The notes under the pieces are model-generated. The model was not told the origin of the DNA, searched no databases, and was given only the letters and a program-made list of their open reading frames with translations. Both the position numbers and the translations under genes were made by a program. Source: Takakia lepidozioides (lineage: Eukaryota > Streptophyta > Takakiopsida > Takakiales > Takakiaceae). Taken from it: DNA of 64,000 nt. Where the stretch lies: NCBI GenBank assembly GCA_030704615.1, contig CM060734.1, positions 39,386,042-39,450,041 of the forward strand, given 5' to 3'. Positions 54,041 through 64,000 of the stretch are shown here, in pieces (position 1 is the first letter of the stretch; each line of letters begins with the position of its first letter).

Positions 54041-54469
54041 AATTCCGACTTCACAGCAATCATGTTAGAGTGATGCATTTCATCCAAGCGTCTCTATGGC
54101 GGAGGACCTCAAGTCAGGCCACCCTGTCTTCGTGAGAACAGTTTCAATTTCGCAATTCTATGATCAAAAATGCCAGAACTACAATGTAGAGAGGGTGGAA
54201 ATGGGCATGATAACTGTAGTTATTAGGGTGTTAGTCAAGGAATACCGGAACACTAAACAGGGTGTAGATGACTACAGCTTTTGGATACTAGGGCTGACTA
54301 CAAATTTCTTGTAAGCTTCTGTCTGCTAAGCAAGAAGTTGGCTTTTTGTGATTTCTCTCACCATTCCTCAATCTCTTCGGTCTTCACCTGCAGCTAGCTG
54401 TCGGTGCCGTGGCTCCAGGGAGCAAATACGTACTCACTCGAGTACAATGTAGCTGTCGTTCATTATCTC

Positions 54470-55060
54470 GATCAGCTTATTAACCAGCTGCTAAAAGTCT
54501 CATGGAGGTTGCACATGAGTGGTGAGGCCACGGATGCCCTATAATGTCATGCCTGTGATCCAACAGGTGACCGAATGAATCCGCTGCTATAAGGAATAGG
54601 AATGGGGCTAGCGGACAGCCCTGCCGCACTGACCTGGATATGGGGAAGGATTGAGAGATTACTCCGCTCACCATTACCCTGCTAGAGGCGGAGTGCAACA
54701 GGATGTGAACCCATGTAGTAAAGGGCCCCTCCAATCCTGTTTTTTCCAAAGCTTTCAAGAGGAATTCCCAGTCAATGGAGTCGAAGGCCTTTTCAAAGTC
54801 CAACATCAGAAAAGCCAAAGGTTGATTGCTTATCTGGGCTCTGTGCAGGGCTTCATGCGCTAACAGTATGTTATCAAGTATCATCCGATCTTTCAAAAAA
54901 CCTATCTGGTCTTTCCTGAAATCTTTGTCAGCAGCGGTTGCAGCCTCAAAGCCAATGCCTTCGCAATGACTTCGTAGATTGAATTCAGCAAGGTGATAGG
55001 TCAGTAGTTTGGGGCTGTGATAACGCAAAACAACGCAACCTTGTCAAGAAGTTTGTGAGG
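54470..55060 (-). pseudogene. LINE reverse-transcriptase fragment
   Basis: Minus strand. An upstream frame has PITLLNSIYEVIAKALALRL (RT motif 0-1, preceded by a stop in place of Arg/Trp). A shift near 54930 leads to QIGFLKDRMILDNILLAHEA, LMLDFEKAFDSIDWEFL (first catalytic Asp region) and VRQGCPLAPFLFLIAADS. The FADD box and everything after it are missing. It may belong to the same LINE family as the ORF1 debris at 13.5 kb, but nothing in the window links them. Confidence 0.8.
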
Positions 55061-55101
55061 CATGGCGAATTAGAGGGGGACAAGGGCAGAAAAGAGGGAG
55101 A

Positions 55102-55117
55102 ATGTGTGTGTGTGTGC
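55102..55117 (+). repeat. (TG)n microsatellite
   Basis: Eight tg units beside the LINE fragment. Confidence 0.85.
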
Positions 55118-55129
55118 ACTATGAGTCAA

Positions 55130-56375
55130 TGGAAACCAGTTCTATAATTCGATTGCGACCTTCAGCCTCCATCTTAGCATTATCAGGTAGTTTGTCAGCA
55201 CCATGGTGCCCAGGTCTAACCTGCAACTCTTCTTAGCAGAACAGGAAAGGACATTTGGTCATCAACCAAAAAATAGATGTAGCAGAGCCGAGGTTTTCTG
55301 CAAGCTTACTGGCACCTGCACTAACAAATGAGGGTACAAATCAACTGCGATGATGGAACCACGCGGATCGATCTCCAACTTTGCAGGCGCCGATGATGTG
55401 AAACGGTACATGAACAGAGTTACTACGACACACCATTGAAGACAGTTAGACAACGACCTCTATGTCTAGAGACAGACAGGAAGAGATAGGTAGAGAGGAA
55501 CCTAGCAGCTTAGTGCTCTACCTCACTAGTGCAATAGAGCTTCCAGGATCTTAAGGAGGTCAATCTCAGTAGAAAACAGATCATGCTTGACTTGCATTAG
55601 TCATCGTGTACCATACATGTAAGTGTGGGTTGTGCAGACATCCTCATACTGAATTTGATCTGTAATACTTGTTATCCTGGCAGCACATAAAGTCGCACTA
55701 GGACGTCAATAAGATGGCGGATTCATGTATGGGCGGGTGCTGCTGTGTTATATGGATATTTACGAGGGTGTTCTTATGGAAAAAGCGAAAAAATGCTAAG
55801 GGACAAAAGATACCTTCACAGGCCCCCTATTGCTGGGCGTGCGTCCCCGCCAAGAAAACAGATTATCTAGTCCATCCTTACAGTCAAGAAGTAATGGCCA
55901 AGACGTATCTAGATAGACTCCAATGGTACAAAAGAGGGGCGTGCTTGCGCTGGGGATGGTGGCGATCACCATGGAAGGAAGACATAAAGATAAAGGTTGT
56001 CTTAACCACTAATGTTCTAGAGGTGGGCCGCATTGAAGCATTAAGCCCACATTAGACTTGACACAATTCTTGTTGGTGATGATGTAGTCAAAGAGTACAT
56101 GATATTTCAGCACACTGTCCAAATCGTGTTTGAATCTCGTTTGCATGTCGTTTTCATCTTTTCCAGTCACCATGTAGTCTGTACACAGTTGATGTAGATT
56201 ACGAAGATAAGCTCATAAGCTCATATCTTTTTTGTTCAAGGTTTCCAGAAAATGATGAGGATATTGAAGCTCCTAAGCTTGCGTTTCATAGTAGGCATTT
56301 TAGTCTTATAGAAATAGAGACACAGACTTTGATCTTGAGCTACCTCCTGAGGAATGTAAGATTGATAGAGAGAGA
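55130..56375. other. No gene recognised
   Basis: A plus-strand frame at 55714-56055 is open for 113 codons (Cys- and Trp-rich) but has no recognised motif or homologue in the window. Nothing else stands out. Confidence 0.3.
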
Positions 56376-56379
56376 TATT

Positions 56380-56535
56380 ATGTTGGGTGTGGGATAATCT
56401 TCTCCCTTCCTTGGGCGATACCAGCGTTTGTGGGCGCCTCATGGCAAGCTTGTTTTCTCCTCTCATTGTAAGCTTAATTAATTTGTGAGCAGCCTTGGGT
56501 GTTGAAAGGAAAAAATGAGAAAAAAATGAGAAATA
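56380..56535 (+). mobile_element. SINE family S1, 5'-truncated copy
   Basis: Shares the body of the element at 4915-5185 (gtgggataatcttc, gcctcatggc, ctcctctcattgtaa, tttgtgagca) and ends in gaaaggaaaaaatgagaaaaaaatgag. The tRNA-like head is missing, consistent with 5' truncation at insertion or loss afterwards. Confidence 0.65.
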
Positions 56536-56749
56536 ACCAACAGCTACATTCTTAACCCCACTACTGTATTTTGTCAGGGCATTTAACCTTCGGTTCCCAT
56601 TATTTCAAGACACGGTCCGAATTTTTTTTAAAGCCGGTTCCAACATTTTAAAAACCGGTTTTAGTTGAAAAAATCCGGTTCTGAAAAGAAATTAGATGAG
56701 ATTCACACATATTTGAACTAAAATCCAACGATTTTATTAGTTTCACTAA

Positions 56750-56870
56750 CAAAAAAAAAAAAAAAAAAAAAAAAAACTGGTAGAAGAAAATGGGTAACAT
56801 TCGGACTTTAATGTCCTTTATTTATAAAATTCTGAGGCCTCCGCCCCTCTTTTTTTTTTTTTTTCAAAAA
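56750..56870. repeat. Poly(A) and poly(T) runs
   Basis: An A-run of about 26 bases (56750-56776) and a T-run of about 16 (56850-56866) about 75 bases apart. They may be tails of two small retroelements in opposite orientation; no bodies were recognised. Confidence 0.6.
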
Positions 56871-56974
56871 CAAAAAAAAAACATTTTATGGGTTGAAATT
56901 ACTATTCAGCTCTATGGCAAGTATTGGCATCTTCTAACATTTTTTATAATGAACTTAGCCAGGATATCATGGAG

Positions 56975-57080
56975 CTGGAGATTGAACCCAAGATCTCATG
57001 GCGTTGAAGCATTGAACATAGAATGTCACGGCCTTTAAGCATTGAACCCAGATCTCATGGAGCTTGAGAGCATTAAAGAA
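56975..57080 (+). repeat. Short tandem repeat around gcattgaacccagatctcatgg
   Basis: Three imperfect units of about 40 bases with ttgaacccaagatctcatgg / ttgaacatagaatgtcacgg / ttgaacccagatctcatgg. Non-coding. Confidence 0.6.
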
Positions 57081-57196
57081 GTTTTGTCATGGGGCCACCA
57101 GGTTATGTCATGTTATGCCAAGGGCCCAACAAGGGCTCAAGAACCTCAACTTGTTTTTATCCCCATGTGCCCCGTTCTCCGGTTCTCACGCCCAGC

Positions 57197-57266
57197 ACGA
57201 ACCGCCAGTTCGGTTATGTGCCGATCCCCATACGAACCGCCAGTTCGGTTATGTGCCGATCCCCAT
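57197..57266 (+). repeat. Perfect 35-bp tandem duplication
   Basis: The 35-base unit beginning acgaaccgccagttcggtta and ending cgatccccat occurs twice without mismatch (57197-57231 and 57232-57266). The perfect match indicates a recent event. Confidence 0.9.
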
Positions 57267-57379
57267 TGGCAGGTTCCGGGTCAGGTTCTGCAGGAATGGG
57301 CCCGGTTCCGGTTAACCTGAACCTGAACTGGCGGTTAACCTGGGTCCCGGCTGGTAACCGCCCAACCCTCATGATGCCA

Positions 57380-57894
57380 CTTTTGGCATCACCTTCACCA
57401 ACCTCTTTGACTAGGAAGATAACCTTGAACCAACCCCCAATCACTACAATTGGGTCCGCCTTGCTGAATACAACATGCCGAAGCCGCACTACGACTTCGT
57501 CCCGAGGCTACACGATTATAGTACGTGAACGGAAACACGTGGCTTCCGCGTTAGCCCGCACTACAAGACAACCCCCTCGGTAGCGCAGTTATAGTACGCG
57601 CACGTGCCAGGTACGCACTAGCACGTGAACTCCCAAAGGCGCAAGTTTCCTTGCCCCTTGGATGGGGTCACCCGATTTCGGCACTACGCAAACACACGAT
57701 TAACCCCAATTTACCTCTCCCACTTTTATAAGCTAGCATGCATTCTACACACTAGCCAACCACACCATGCATCACCATTCCAAACAAAGGACGCACAACA
57801 TTTGGAACCCATTTCCTTTATAACAAATTTTGTACAATACAAGAATCGGATTCCTAAGCTAGCTAAGCCGAGCTAAGCATACATTTCCTCCCCC
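57380..57894 (-). mobile_element. 3' LTR fragment and polypurine tract of gypsy copy 2
   Basis: The polypurine tract (complement of 57884-57894, gggggaggaaa) is followed on the minus strand by tgtatgcttagc, the counterpart of the LTR start at 18517 in copy 1. Homology to copy 1 continues to about 57380. Beyond that the two diverge, so the far end of the LTR is not defined. Confidence 0.6.
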
Positions 57895-57918
57895 ACGCTC
57901 CAAGGTTGATGTCCCCAT

Positions 57919-59616
57919 CAACGTTTCTTCCGCTTTTGAGGTCACCCTTCGAAAGCTGCAACCGCCTCGGATGCGTTTCCCATTTCTGAGGCACGCACCC
58001 AAGATGCCTCCACATGATGATAGCCCTTCCATTTGACCTGTTTCTCGGAAACCTCCTCGACTGGCCTCCACCTCGTACTCAGGTTCATTTTCATGATCCA
58101 ACAATAACACTCCAACACTTGCGCGCGCTTCGAAGTAAGGCTTCAAAAGGGAGACATGGAATACTGGGTGCACCTTGCCCAGTTCCATTCATACATCCTC
58201 ATTCATAAACCTTCCGAATGCGAAAGGGTCCCGCATACGGAGGTACGAACTTCGGACTCACTTCCGGAAGTAGTTGGAAATTCTTGATGTTCAACCAGAC
58301 CTCTGTGCCTGCCTCAACTTCACTTCACTTCCCTCCGCTTCCGATTCGCCTGCCTTTCATACCGTTTCCTAGCTAGCTTGGCAATGTTGTACTTTGCGAG
58401 CTTCAACAAACGCTCGGGTTCTCCAGTACCGCCACCGCCAGCCCTCCCAACGTCCTTGCGGCCCAACTCCTTATAGACCAAAAAGGGGAACTCCCGTTGC
58501 GGAGTGTATTATTATAACAAACTCTGCCGCGTCTAACTGTTCCACCCAGTCTTTGGTTTGCCGACACGTAATTCCGCAAGATCTGCTTCACTACGGAATT
58601 CACCCCTTTCTGTTTGGCCGTCAGTCGTAGTCGGAAGGCGGTGCTCATCTTCAGCCTCGTCCCCATCCTCTTCCAAAGTGCCCTCCAAAATTTACTCGTA
58701 AACTTGGATCGCAGTCCGAGACAATCCTTCGGGACTCCATGATGCTTTAAGACGTGGGCGAAGTAAAGTCGCCCTATCTCCTGCGTCGTTGCCGTCTCCT
58801 TGGTGGGGATGAAATGGCCCATTTTACTGAACCTATCCACCACCACCATGATTGCATCGAATCATTTTGACAGCGGCATAGCAGTCATGAAATCCATCGA
58901 GACGCTTTCTCAAGTCCCCTCTGAAATCGGCAAGGGTTGTAACAGCCCCGCTTGCTTTTTGTACTCGCTCCGGTTTTGTTGGCATGTGGTGCATGTCTTG
59001 ACATACTCCTCTGCCCCTCCCTCAGTTTGGGCCAGAAATACTCATTCTTCAAGAGTGCCGCAGTGCGCTTGGCTCCGCCGTGGCCCGCAAGCGGGCTATC
59101 ATGGCATTCTCTCAAGAGGCTATCTCTGATCCCTCCCTTCGGCACGTAGAGACGCTTTTGCTTATACCGGAGCAGTCCATTTTGCAAGTGGAACTGCGAT
59201 TTAACCCCCATCCTCAAGTCCTGCATCACGGACTTCGCCAGCTCATCCTTCCGGCAAGCCTTCCGAATTTTCCTCTGGAGCGTCGTCTCGCCCTTGTACA
59301 CCAACAAGAGCTGCTGCTTTCTACTTAAAGCATCGGCCACCACGTTGTCTCGCCCCGGTTTGTACTGGATATCCACGTCGAACACCGCCAAAGTATCTTG
59401 CCACCTAAGTTGTTTTGGGGACAACTTGGGCAACGTGGCAAAATACTTCACCGTGACATTGTCCGTGAACACCTTCACCGGGTTGGAACCAACATAGTGG
59501 CGCCAAAGCTCAAGACAGTGCACCACCGCCTTCATCTCTTTTTCGTGCGTCGGCCACCATCGCTCCACTTCATTCAATTTCTTACTTTTGTAAGCCACTG
59601 GACGTCCATCTTGCAT
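57919..59616 (-). pseudogene. RNase H end, integrase and chromodomain region of gypsy copy 2
   Basis: From 59616: EMKAVVHCLELWRHYVGSN (RNase H), YFATLPKLSPKQLRWQDTL, then the HHCC region ECHDSPLAGHGGAKRTAALL. Integrase core pieces include VVVDRFSKMGHFIPT (58849 frame), but the acidic triad is split by shifts. Near 58188 the frame shows HPVFHVSLLKPYFE, a block absent from copy 1. Remains of the chromodomain follow in shifted frames, ending at 57919. Confidence 0.75.
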
Positions 59617-61050
59617 AAGTACAACCCCAATCGCGAAGTCCGACGCATCTGTATGAATCTCAATGGACGATCGAACTCCGGGATTTTCAAGACTGGAGCT
59701 TCCGCCATCCGCTGCTTCAATTCAGCAAAAGCTTGGCCACAAAAGGTGTTCCATGCCCAGACTTTAGATTTACACAGAAGGTCTGACAGCGGCCCCGCGA
59801 TCTTGGCAAAATTTCTCAGATACTTCCGGTAATAGGAGGCGAGTCCTAGGAAGGATCGCACTCCCGGGACCGAAGTCGGAGGCTCCCAGTCCAAGATCGC
59901 CATCACCTTTCTGTCATCCATTTTGATCCCATCCTGTGTAATCACATGCCCCAGGAACTTCACTTTTGTGACCCCGAATTCGCACTTTGAAGCTTTGGCA
60001 TACAGCTTCCATTCTCGCAACTTTTGGAACACCCTTTTGAGGTGCTCCAGGTGCTCCTCCTTTGTTTTCGAGTACACCAAGATGTCGTCGATGTACACGA
60101 TCACAAAGTCGTCCAACCACTCCTGAAAAAGGCTGTTCATCAGCATGCTAAAGGTCGCAGGTGCATTGGTGAGCCCAAAAGGCATCACCAAAAACTCATA
60201 TGAACCATACCTTGTCTTGCACGCGGTCTTCTCCTCATCTCCTTCCGCCACCCGAATTTGATGATAGCCGGAGCGCAAGTCGATCCGGCTGAAATACTTC
60301 GCTCCTGCCAACTGATCGAAGAGGTCATCGATCATTGGCAAAGGGTACCGGTTTTTGATAGTCACCTTATTCAGAGCCCTGTAATCGACACACATCCGCA
60401 GCGTCCCATCCTTCTTGTCTGCGAATAGCACCGGGGCTCCGTAAGGTGACTTACTCGGCCGGATGTACCCCTTTGACATTAGATCCTTGAGCTGAGTCTT
60501 CAGCTCGACCAACTCCTGTGGCTCAACCAGTAGGGTGCCTTGGCAGGCGGTTCCGATCCCGGTATCACCTCAATCTTGTGGTCAACTCCTTTTCGCGGTG
60601 GCAAGCCGCTTGGTAAATCCTCCGGCATCACATCCTGGTATTTCTCCAAAATCCCCTTGATCCAATCTGGGCTCGGTTCCCCATTGCCTTCTCCCTTTAC
60701 TTCTCTAATGTAAAGCAAAAATTGGGGCTCGTGTGCCTCCTCCACGGCCCACTCCCTTGCTGACAAAAGGTTTATTTGCCCTCCCACGAGTTTGGGCGTT
60801 TCCGAAACTCGTAAGACCTCGCCACCATTCCAACATGGCAGCGTGACTACCCTCTTGCGGCCATCTATGACCGCTCCGAATCTGCTCAAAAAGGTCATCC
60901 CCCAAAATGAGATCCACTCCATCGATCTCGCAGACGGTGAAGTTCTCACGTCCCTCCCAACTCCCCAGTTGAACAGGAACATCGAACGCGAACCTCGTCG
61001 CCAATTGCGGTTTTCCTTTGGCAGAACGCACCTCAATAGAGGCTCTTACG
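59574..61050 (-). pseudogene. Protease end and reverse transcriptase of gypsy copy 2
   Basis: From 60512 one clean frame gives [48 protein letters not shown] and the catalytic [11 protein letters not shown], then [17 protein letters not shown] and [13 protein letters not shown]. It shifts in the RNase H start near 59650. Upstream, 61036-60500 holds the protease tail and linker ([18 protein letters not shown]). The RT core itself is undamaged, unlike copy 1. Confidence 0.85.
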
Positions 61051-62400
61051 TCAGTTGTCGGAAGTCCCAGCTTTTGTGCCGTTGCCGTGTTATGAAGGAG
61101 TGCGACGCTCCTGTGTCCACCAACAATGACACGTTAGTTCCGGAATTTATCCCATCCACGAACAATAAGTGACTCCCTTTACGCAATGCGCCAGTTTCCT
61201 GATACAACTCACAAGAATATTTGCCTACCTTGCAAGTCCTGGCAACCACCGCTTCCACCAGGCGACTGATGGTATCTTCCGACAGCTCCGTGGTTGCCCG
61301 AGTCATGTTCAATTGTCGGGGCTTCGTGCACTTCTTGGCCATGTGCCCGGCTCTCCGCAATTGAAACACACTCCATCAAAGGTCGCCTTCTGTCCGCCAT
61401 AAACCGCTCCACCCGCTTTTTCCTTTCGAAGCACCGGGTGCCGCCTTGACGTGTGAAGGCCCTCCCTTCGATTTCTACGTGCCATTGTCGCCGCGTGGCC
61501 TATCCCACTTCTTCTTCCTTCTCCGGTCGGAAGGAGTCACCTTCCCGTCGGGTCTTCTTGTGGTTCAGCTCCGTACGGCCTTGTCTCTCACCCCTAGGGA
61601 CATCTGAGAAATATTCAGCCCTCTCAATTGCCTCGTTCAAAGTCTTGGGTGGCTTCTCCTCCAACTTCCGCCTGGCCCATGGGGCCAGTCTCGCCACAAA
61701 GTTGAAGACCATTTCTGGTTCTGCCATGTCCGCGACTTCGAGCAACAGCACATTGAAAGCCTGGACATACCCCCGAATGTCATCTGTTTGCTTCAAATTC
61801 CTCATCTTGTCCCGGGCAAGCCATGACGCGTTGAGGGGCACAACTGTCTCTTCATCAATTCCTTGAACCCACTCCAGTCCAAGGTTTCCGGGCTTGGACC
61901 TCGGTCGTGAAGGCGTTTCTGCCACCATTGTTGAGCATAGCCCCTCAAATAGGTGGGAGTCACTTCCACCCGATCCTCGTCACTCAACTTGGCCGCCCGG
62001 AAGTACTGCTCTAGCTCCAGGAGCCAGGTGTTGAGTGCCTTCCGATTTCGGACGCCCTCGAAGGTACCGGGTTCCTTAGGCTTCACCTTAAACTTTGCCT
62101 TAGTGGAAGTGACATTAGCCGCCTTCAACACGTCTTTCAACGTCCCGCCAAACTGCGTCAACAACCCTTCCCAAAAGGCTGCCGGCATGGGAGACATCTC
62201 TTGGTTTGTCGGAGCTCTCAAGGATTCCTCGGGCTCCGACTCCTCGGATTCCTCTCGCTCTTGAGCGGCCTCGTTTTCGGAAACATGCATCGCTTCCTCA
62301 AAACGGCCGCCTTGGTGACACGTCGCCCCCATCGGGCTCACCAGGATCATCATCTTTTGGGCCGTTCCGCTTTTGCTTTGGCTTGCCCGACCCCATGGTG
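61046..62400 (-). pseudogene. gag, nucleocapsid and protease start of gypsy copy 2
   Basis: A plausible gag ATG is at about 62396 (MGSGKPKQKRNGPKDDDPGE); the frame shifts near 62320 to one containing FWEGLLTQFGGTLKDVLKAA, LNTWLLELEQYFRAAK and RGYAQQWWQKRLHDRG. Another shift near 61850 leads to GYVQAFNVLLLEVADM and RRKLEEKPPKTLNEAIERAE. The zinc knuckle (...GHMAKKC) is cut by a shift at about 61365. The protease active site VSLLVDTGASHSFI is intact at about 61090. Confidence 0.8.
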
Positions 62401-62437
62401 AGGCCAATCCCAAGGACGATCGCGTACTAAACTCTAA

Positions 62438-62449
62438 GCTCTGATACCA
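62438..62449 (-). promoter_or_regulatory. tRNA-iMet primer-binding site of gypsy copy 2
   Basis: Minus-strand TGGTATCAGAGC is the standard complement of the 3' end of plant initiator-methionine tRNA. It lies two bases after the LTR end ...gcgcgaca (complement of 62452-62459) and about 40 bases before the likely gag ATG. Confidence 0.9.
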
Positions 62450-62451
62450 AG

Positions 62452-62800
62452 TGTCGCGCACCTCACTTCGGTAAGCTCCCCCTCAAGTCATAGTTACTCG
62501 CTTTGATGCGCGCCTGACTCCCAACCTGGCCGCCCGACCAACTTGGAGCTTCGGCTACTCACCGGGGCATAACGGTCCCCCTTTGTTCTCCTTTAGAACC
62601 CTCCACCGATTTGGAACCAGCGGGAATTCCCTTTGGTAGTTGGCAGTCCGGAACAGCTCCCCACTTTTTGGTCGCTTTCCGCTCGCTCGCTTACTCACTA
62701 GTTTTTGGTCACCAACGGGCTTGCACCGTTCTCGGGTTACTACTCCCTATATATACTTCTGTAGCTGTCCGCGGGGGTTTCACAACCAGCCATGCCATTT
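62452..62800 (-). mobile_element. 5' LTR end (R-U5 part) of gypsy copy 2
   Basis: Begins on the plus strand with tgtcgcgcac, i.e. ends ...aca on the element strand, next to the primer-binding site. On the minus strand a TATA box (tatatataggga, about 62745-62757) lies about 300 bases before the LTR end, fitting an LTR promoter. I could not find the U3 sequence seen in the 3' LTRs to the right, so the outer boundary is open. Confidence 0.6.
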
Positions 62801-63390
62801 TATGGCGAACCACCACGAAAAACCCTCGACTCCCGGTGATGAGTCGCGGTGAGTCTTGGCCCACTCACCACGGCCCCCATGGACCGTGATGAGTCCCAAG
62901 ACTCCCCACGACTCCCACCACGAGGTCTCCGCCCCCATGGTGAGTCCTATGCCACCCCCACTAAGTCCCGCTAAGCTACCACCACCCCTTGTGGAGCCAC
63001 CCCCACCGCAACCCGGTGTGCGGGGCTCCACCTAGTGAGCGCCTCCACCTCCTTGAGTGCCTTGGGCACTCAAGGGTGCTTCAGCCCCCTACCTATCGCT
63101 GCTACTGCCCCCACACAGGGGCAGCCCTCTTGTGTCCCGACCCCCCTGCCCTCAAGGCAAAGGGCCGCGACCTACTTTTCTGAAGGGTATATGCTAAAAT
63201 GAAGGGTATATCTAATCAGGGTATATAAGGGCCTTTATGTGCCTTCATAGCCTTTATGTGCTAGGTCTTTTATCTTTTTGTTGTGTTGTTAGGGAGCCTT
63301 GAGCTAGAAGAAAGCTCCAATCACAGCTAAAACAAATGCTACATATATATCATTCCTTAAATGTCATATAACCCAAACAATACCTCTTCA
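62801..63390. other. GC-rich then AT-rich flank, no gene recognised
   Basis: The block 62830-63140 is full of imperfect 'ggtgagtc', 'ccaagactc' and 'ccacga' repeats and may be LTR or satellite sequence. No coding motif was recognised. Confidence 0.3.
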
Positions 63391-63397
63391 GATCTCG

Positions 63398-63422
63398 CAT
63401 ATATATATATATATATATATAT
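63398..63422 (+). repeat. (AT)n microsatellite
   Basis: About 12 perfect ta/at units. Confidence 0.9.
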
Positions 63423-64000
63423 AAGGAAACATGATAGCCCACAATTCAGGCCCTTGAGGAGGGGGAAAGATTAACCCTTAAGTGCCCAAGGAATGGGTCG
63501 CTTGGGTTTGCTTAACCAGCCATAACTTCCTGTAGTTAAGGCTGATTGGGCCTTTTTTGGGCTCAATTGATAGAAAATCGGGTCCCCCTTCATATGACAT
63601 TGGCCAATTGGTCAATGCCTGAAGGGGTATGGGTATGGACCAATTGGAAGGGGGCACACTCAGCTTTTTGAGGCCAATTGGGCCCCCCTAACCTGCCCAA
63701 GTTGTTGACATGGCAACTGCGGTAAGGTTAGGGTGACTGAAAGATACCCCATAAAGGTTAGGGTGGCACGCTCCCCCAAACCCCTTCATTGCCCGGCGGG
63801 GGCATGGCGCCCGGCACAAGTCTGGGCATTCCGAGGCCTGGGCCCTAGCCTGAATCAACGGCGATGGCAGGTCCGGCTAACGCCATGCAGGACGGGCTGA
63901 AGGGAGTGCAGCCGCGATGGCGGGGGAGCTCGGGGCTCGAGAAAAAACGCCACGAGGGGTGGGCCAAACCTAGGGCGGGGTTTGAGAGGGTTGAGGGTGG
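63423..64000. other. Right-edge sequence, no gene recognised
   Basis: Several 'ccaattggg' and 'gttagggt' motifs recur (63590-63780), and the last 200 bases are GC-rich. No reading frame with a recognisable motif. Confidence 0.3.

Larger units (their letters stand above)
57380..62451 (-). mobile_element. Chromodomain Ty3/gypsy element, copy 2 (decayed)
   Basis: Same family as the element at 14.35-19.1 kb, in reverse orientation, and more complete at its 5' end. Gene order on the minus strand is gag, nucleocapsid, protease, RT, RNase H, integrase, chromodomain region. Frame breaks lie near 62320, 61850, 61370, 61040, 60520, 59650, 58900 and throughout 58880-57920. The longest clean frame is RT to RNase H (60512-59574). 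Confidence 0.85.

Noticed and set aside
55714-56055. 113-codon Cys/Trp-rich frame as a small secreted protein
   Set aside because: No signal peptide, no regular cysteine spacing, no homologue in the window and no promoter signal.

Overview
The window looks like nuclear DNA of a seed-free land plant (lycophyte, fern or moss grade; I cannot fix the lineage). The reasons are long DYW-type PPR genes of the kind expanded in these plants, a BKI1/MAKR-like signalling gene, a KP4-fold gene (such genes are known from mosses), Ty3/gypsy and LINE relics, tRNA-derived SINEs and short introns. Most of the sequence is repeat debris. Few genes look intact.

Layout. 1-0.9 kb: N-terminal part of a MULE/FAR1-like transposase gene on the minus strand, running off the left edge. 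1.5-6.8 kb: four copies of a ~230-bp dispersed repeat, a minisatellite and three tRNA-related SINE-type elements. 8.3-10.1 kb: an apparently intact single-exon gene of the BKI1/MAKR membrane-associated kinase-regulator family. 13.4-14.2 kb: LINE ORF1 debris. 14.35-19.1 kb: a decayed chromodomain Ty3/gypsy element on the plus strand. 19.2-22.1 kb: two copies of an OSB-type PDF exon fragment, an array of GC-rich palindromes, and a broken kinase-like gene. 22.1-30.9 kb: a second Ty3/gypsy relic on the minus strand between ~325-bp direct repeats, with minisatellites. 31.0-33.0 kb: consecutive long inverted repeats followed by an exact-period 120-bp tandem repeat. 33.2-36.7 kb: shuffled pseudogene pieces of a PPR gene, one carrying a hAT-type element with a perfect 8-bp target duplication. 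38.9-41.4 kb: a KP4-like gene with a stop codon, plus a second fragment.

44-53 kb is the most interesting part. Two PPR-DYW genes lie head to head. The minus-strand gene appears to be a fusion: three successive PDF motifs, the signature of Organellar Single-stranded DNA-Binding (OSB) proteins, are each split by a phase-0 intron of about 190 nt at the same codon. The second half of the third motif is in one open frame with a PLS-type PPR array ending in DYW. Copies of the PDF-PPR junction occur in the pseudogenes at 33.3 and 35.6 kb, so the fusion is not a one-off assembly join. The plus-strand gene (to 52.9 kb) is an ordinary long PLS-DYW protein. Both would act in mitochondria or plastids, presumably in C-to-U RNA editing.

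54.4-64 kb: LINE reverse-transcriptase debris, a truncated SINE, and a second copy of the first chromodomain element in the opposite orientation, with its tRNA-iMet primer-binding site and a TATA-bearing 5' LTR end. All calls come from reading the sequence by eye; no database search was run.
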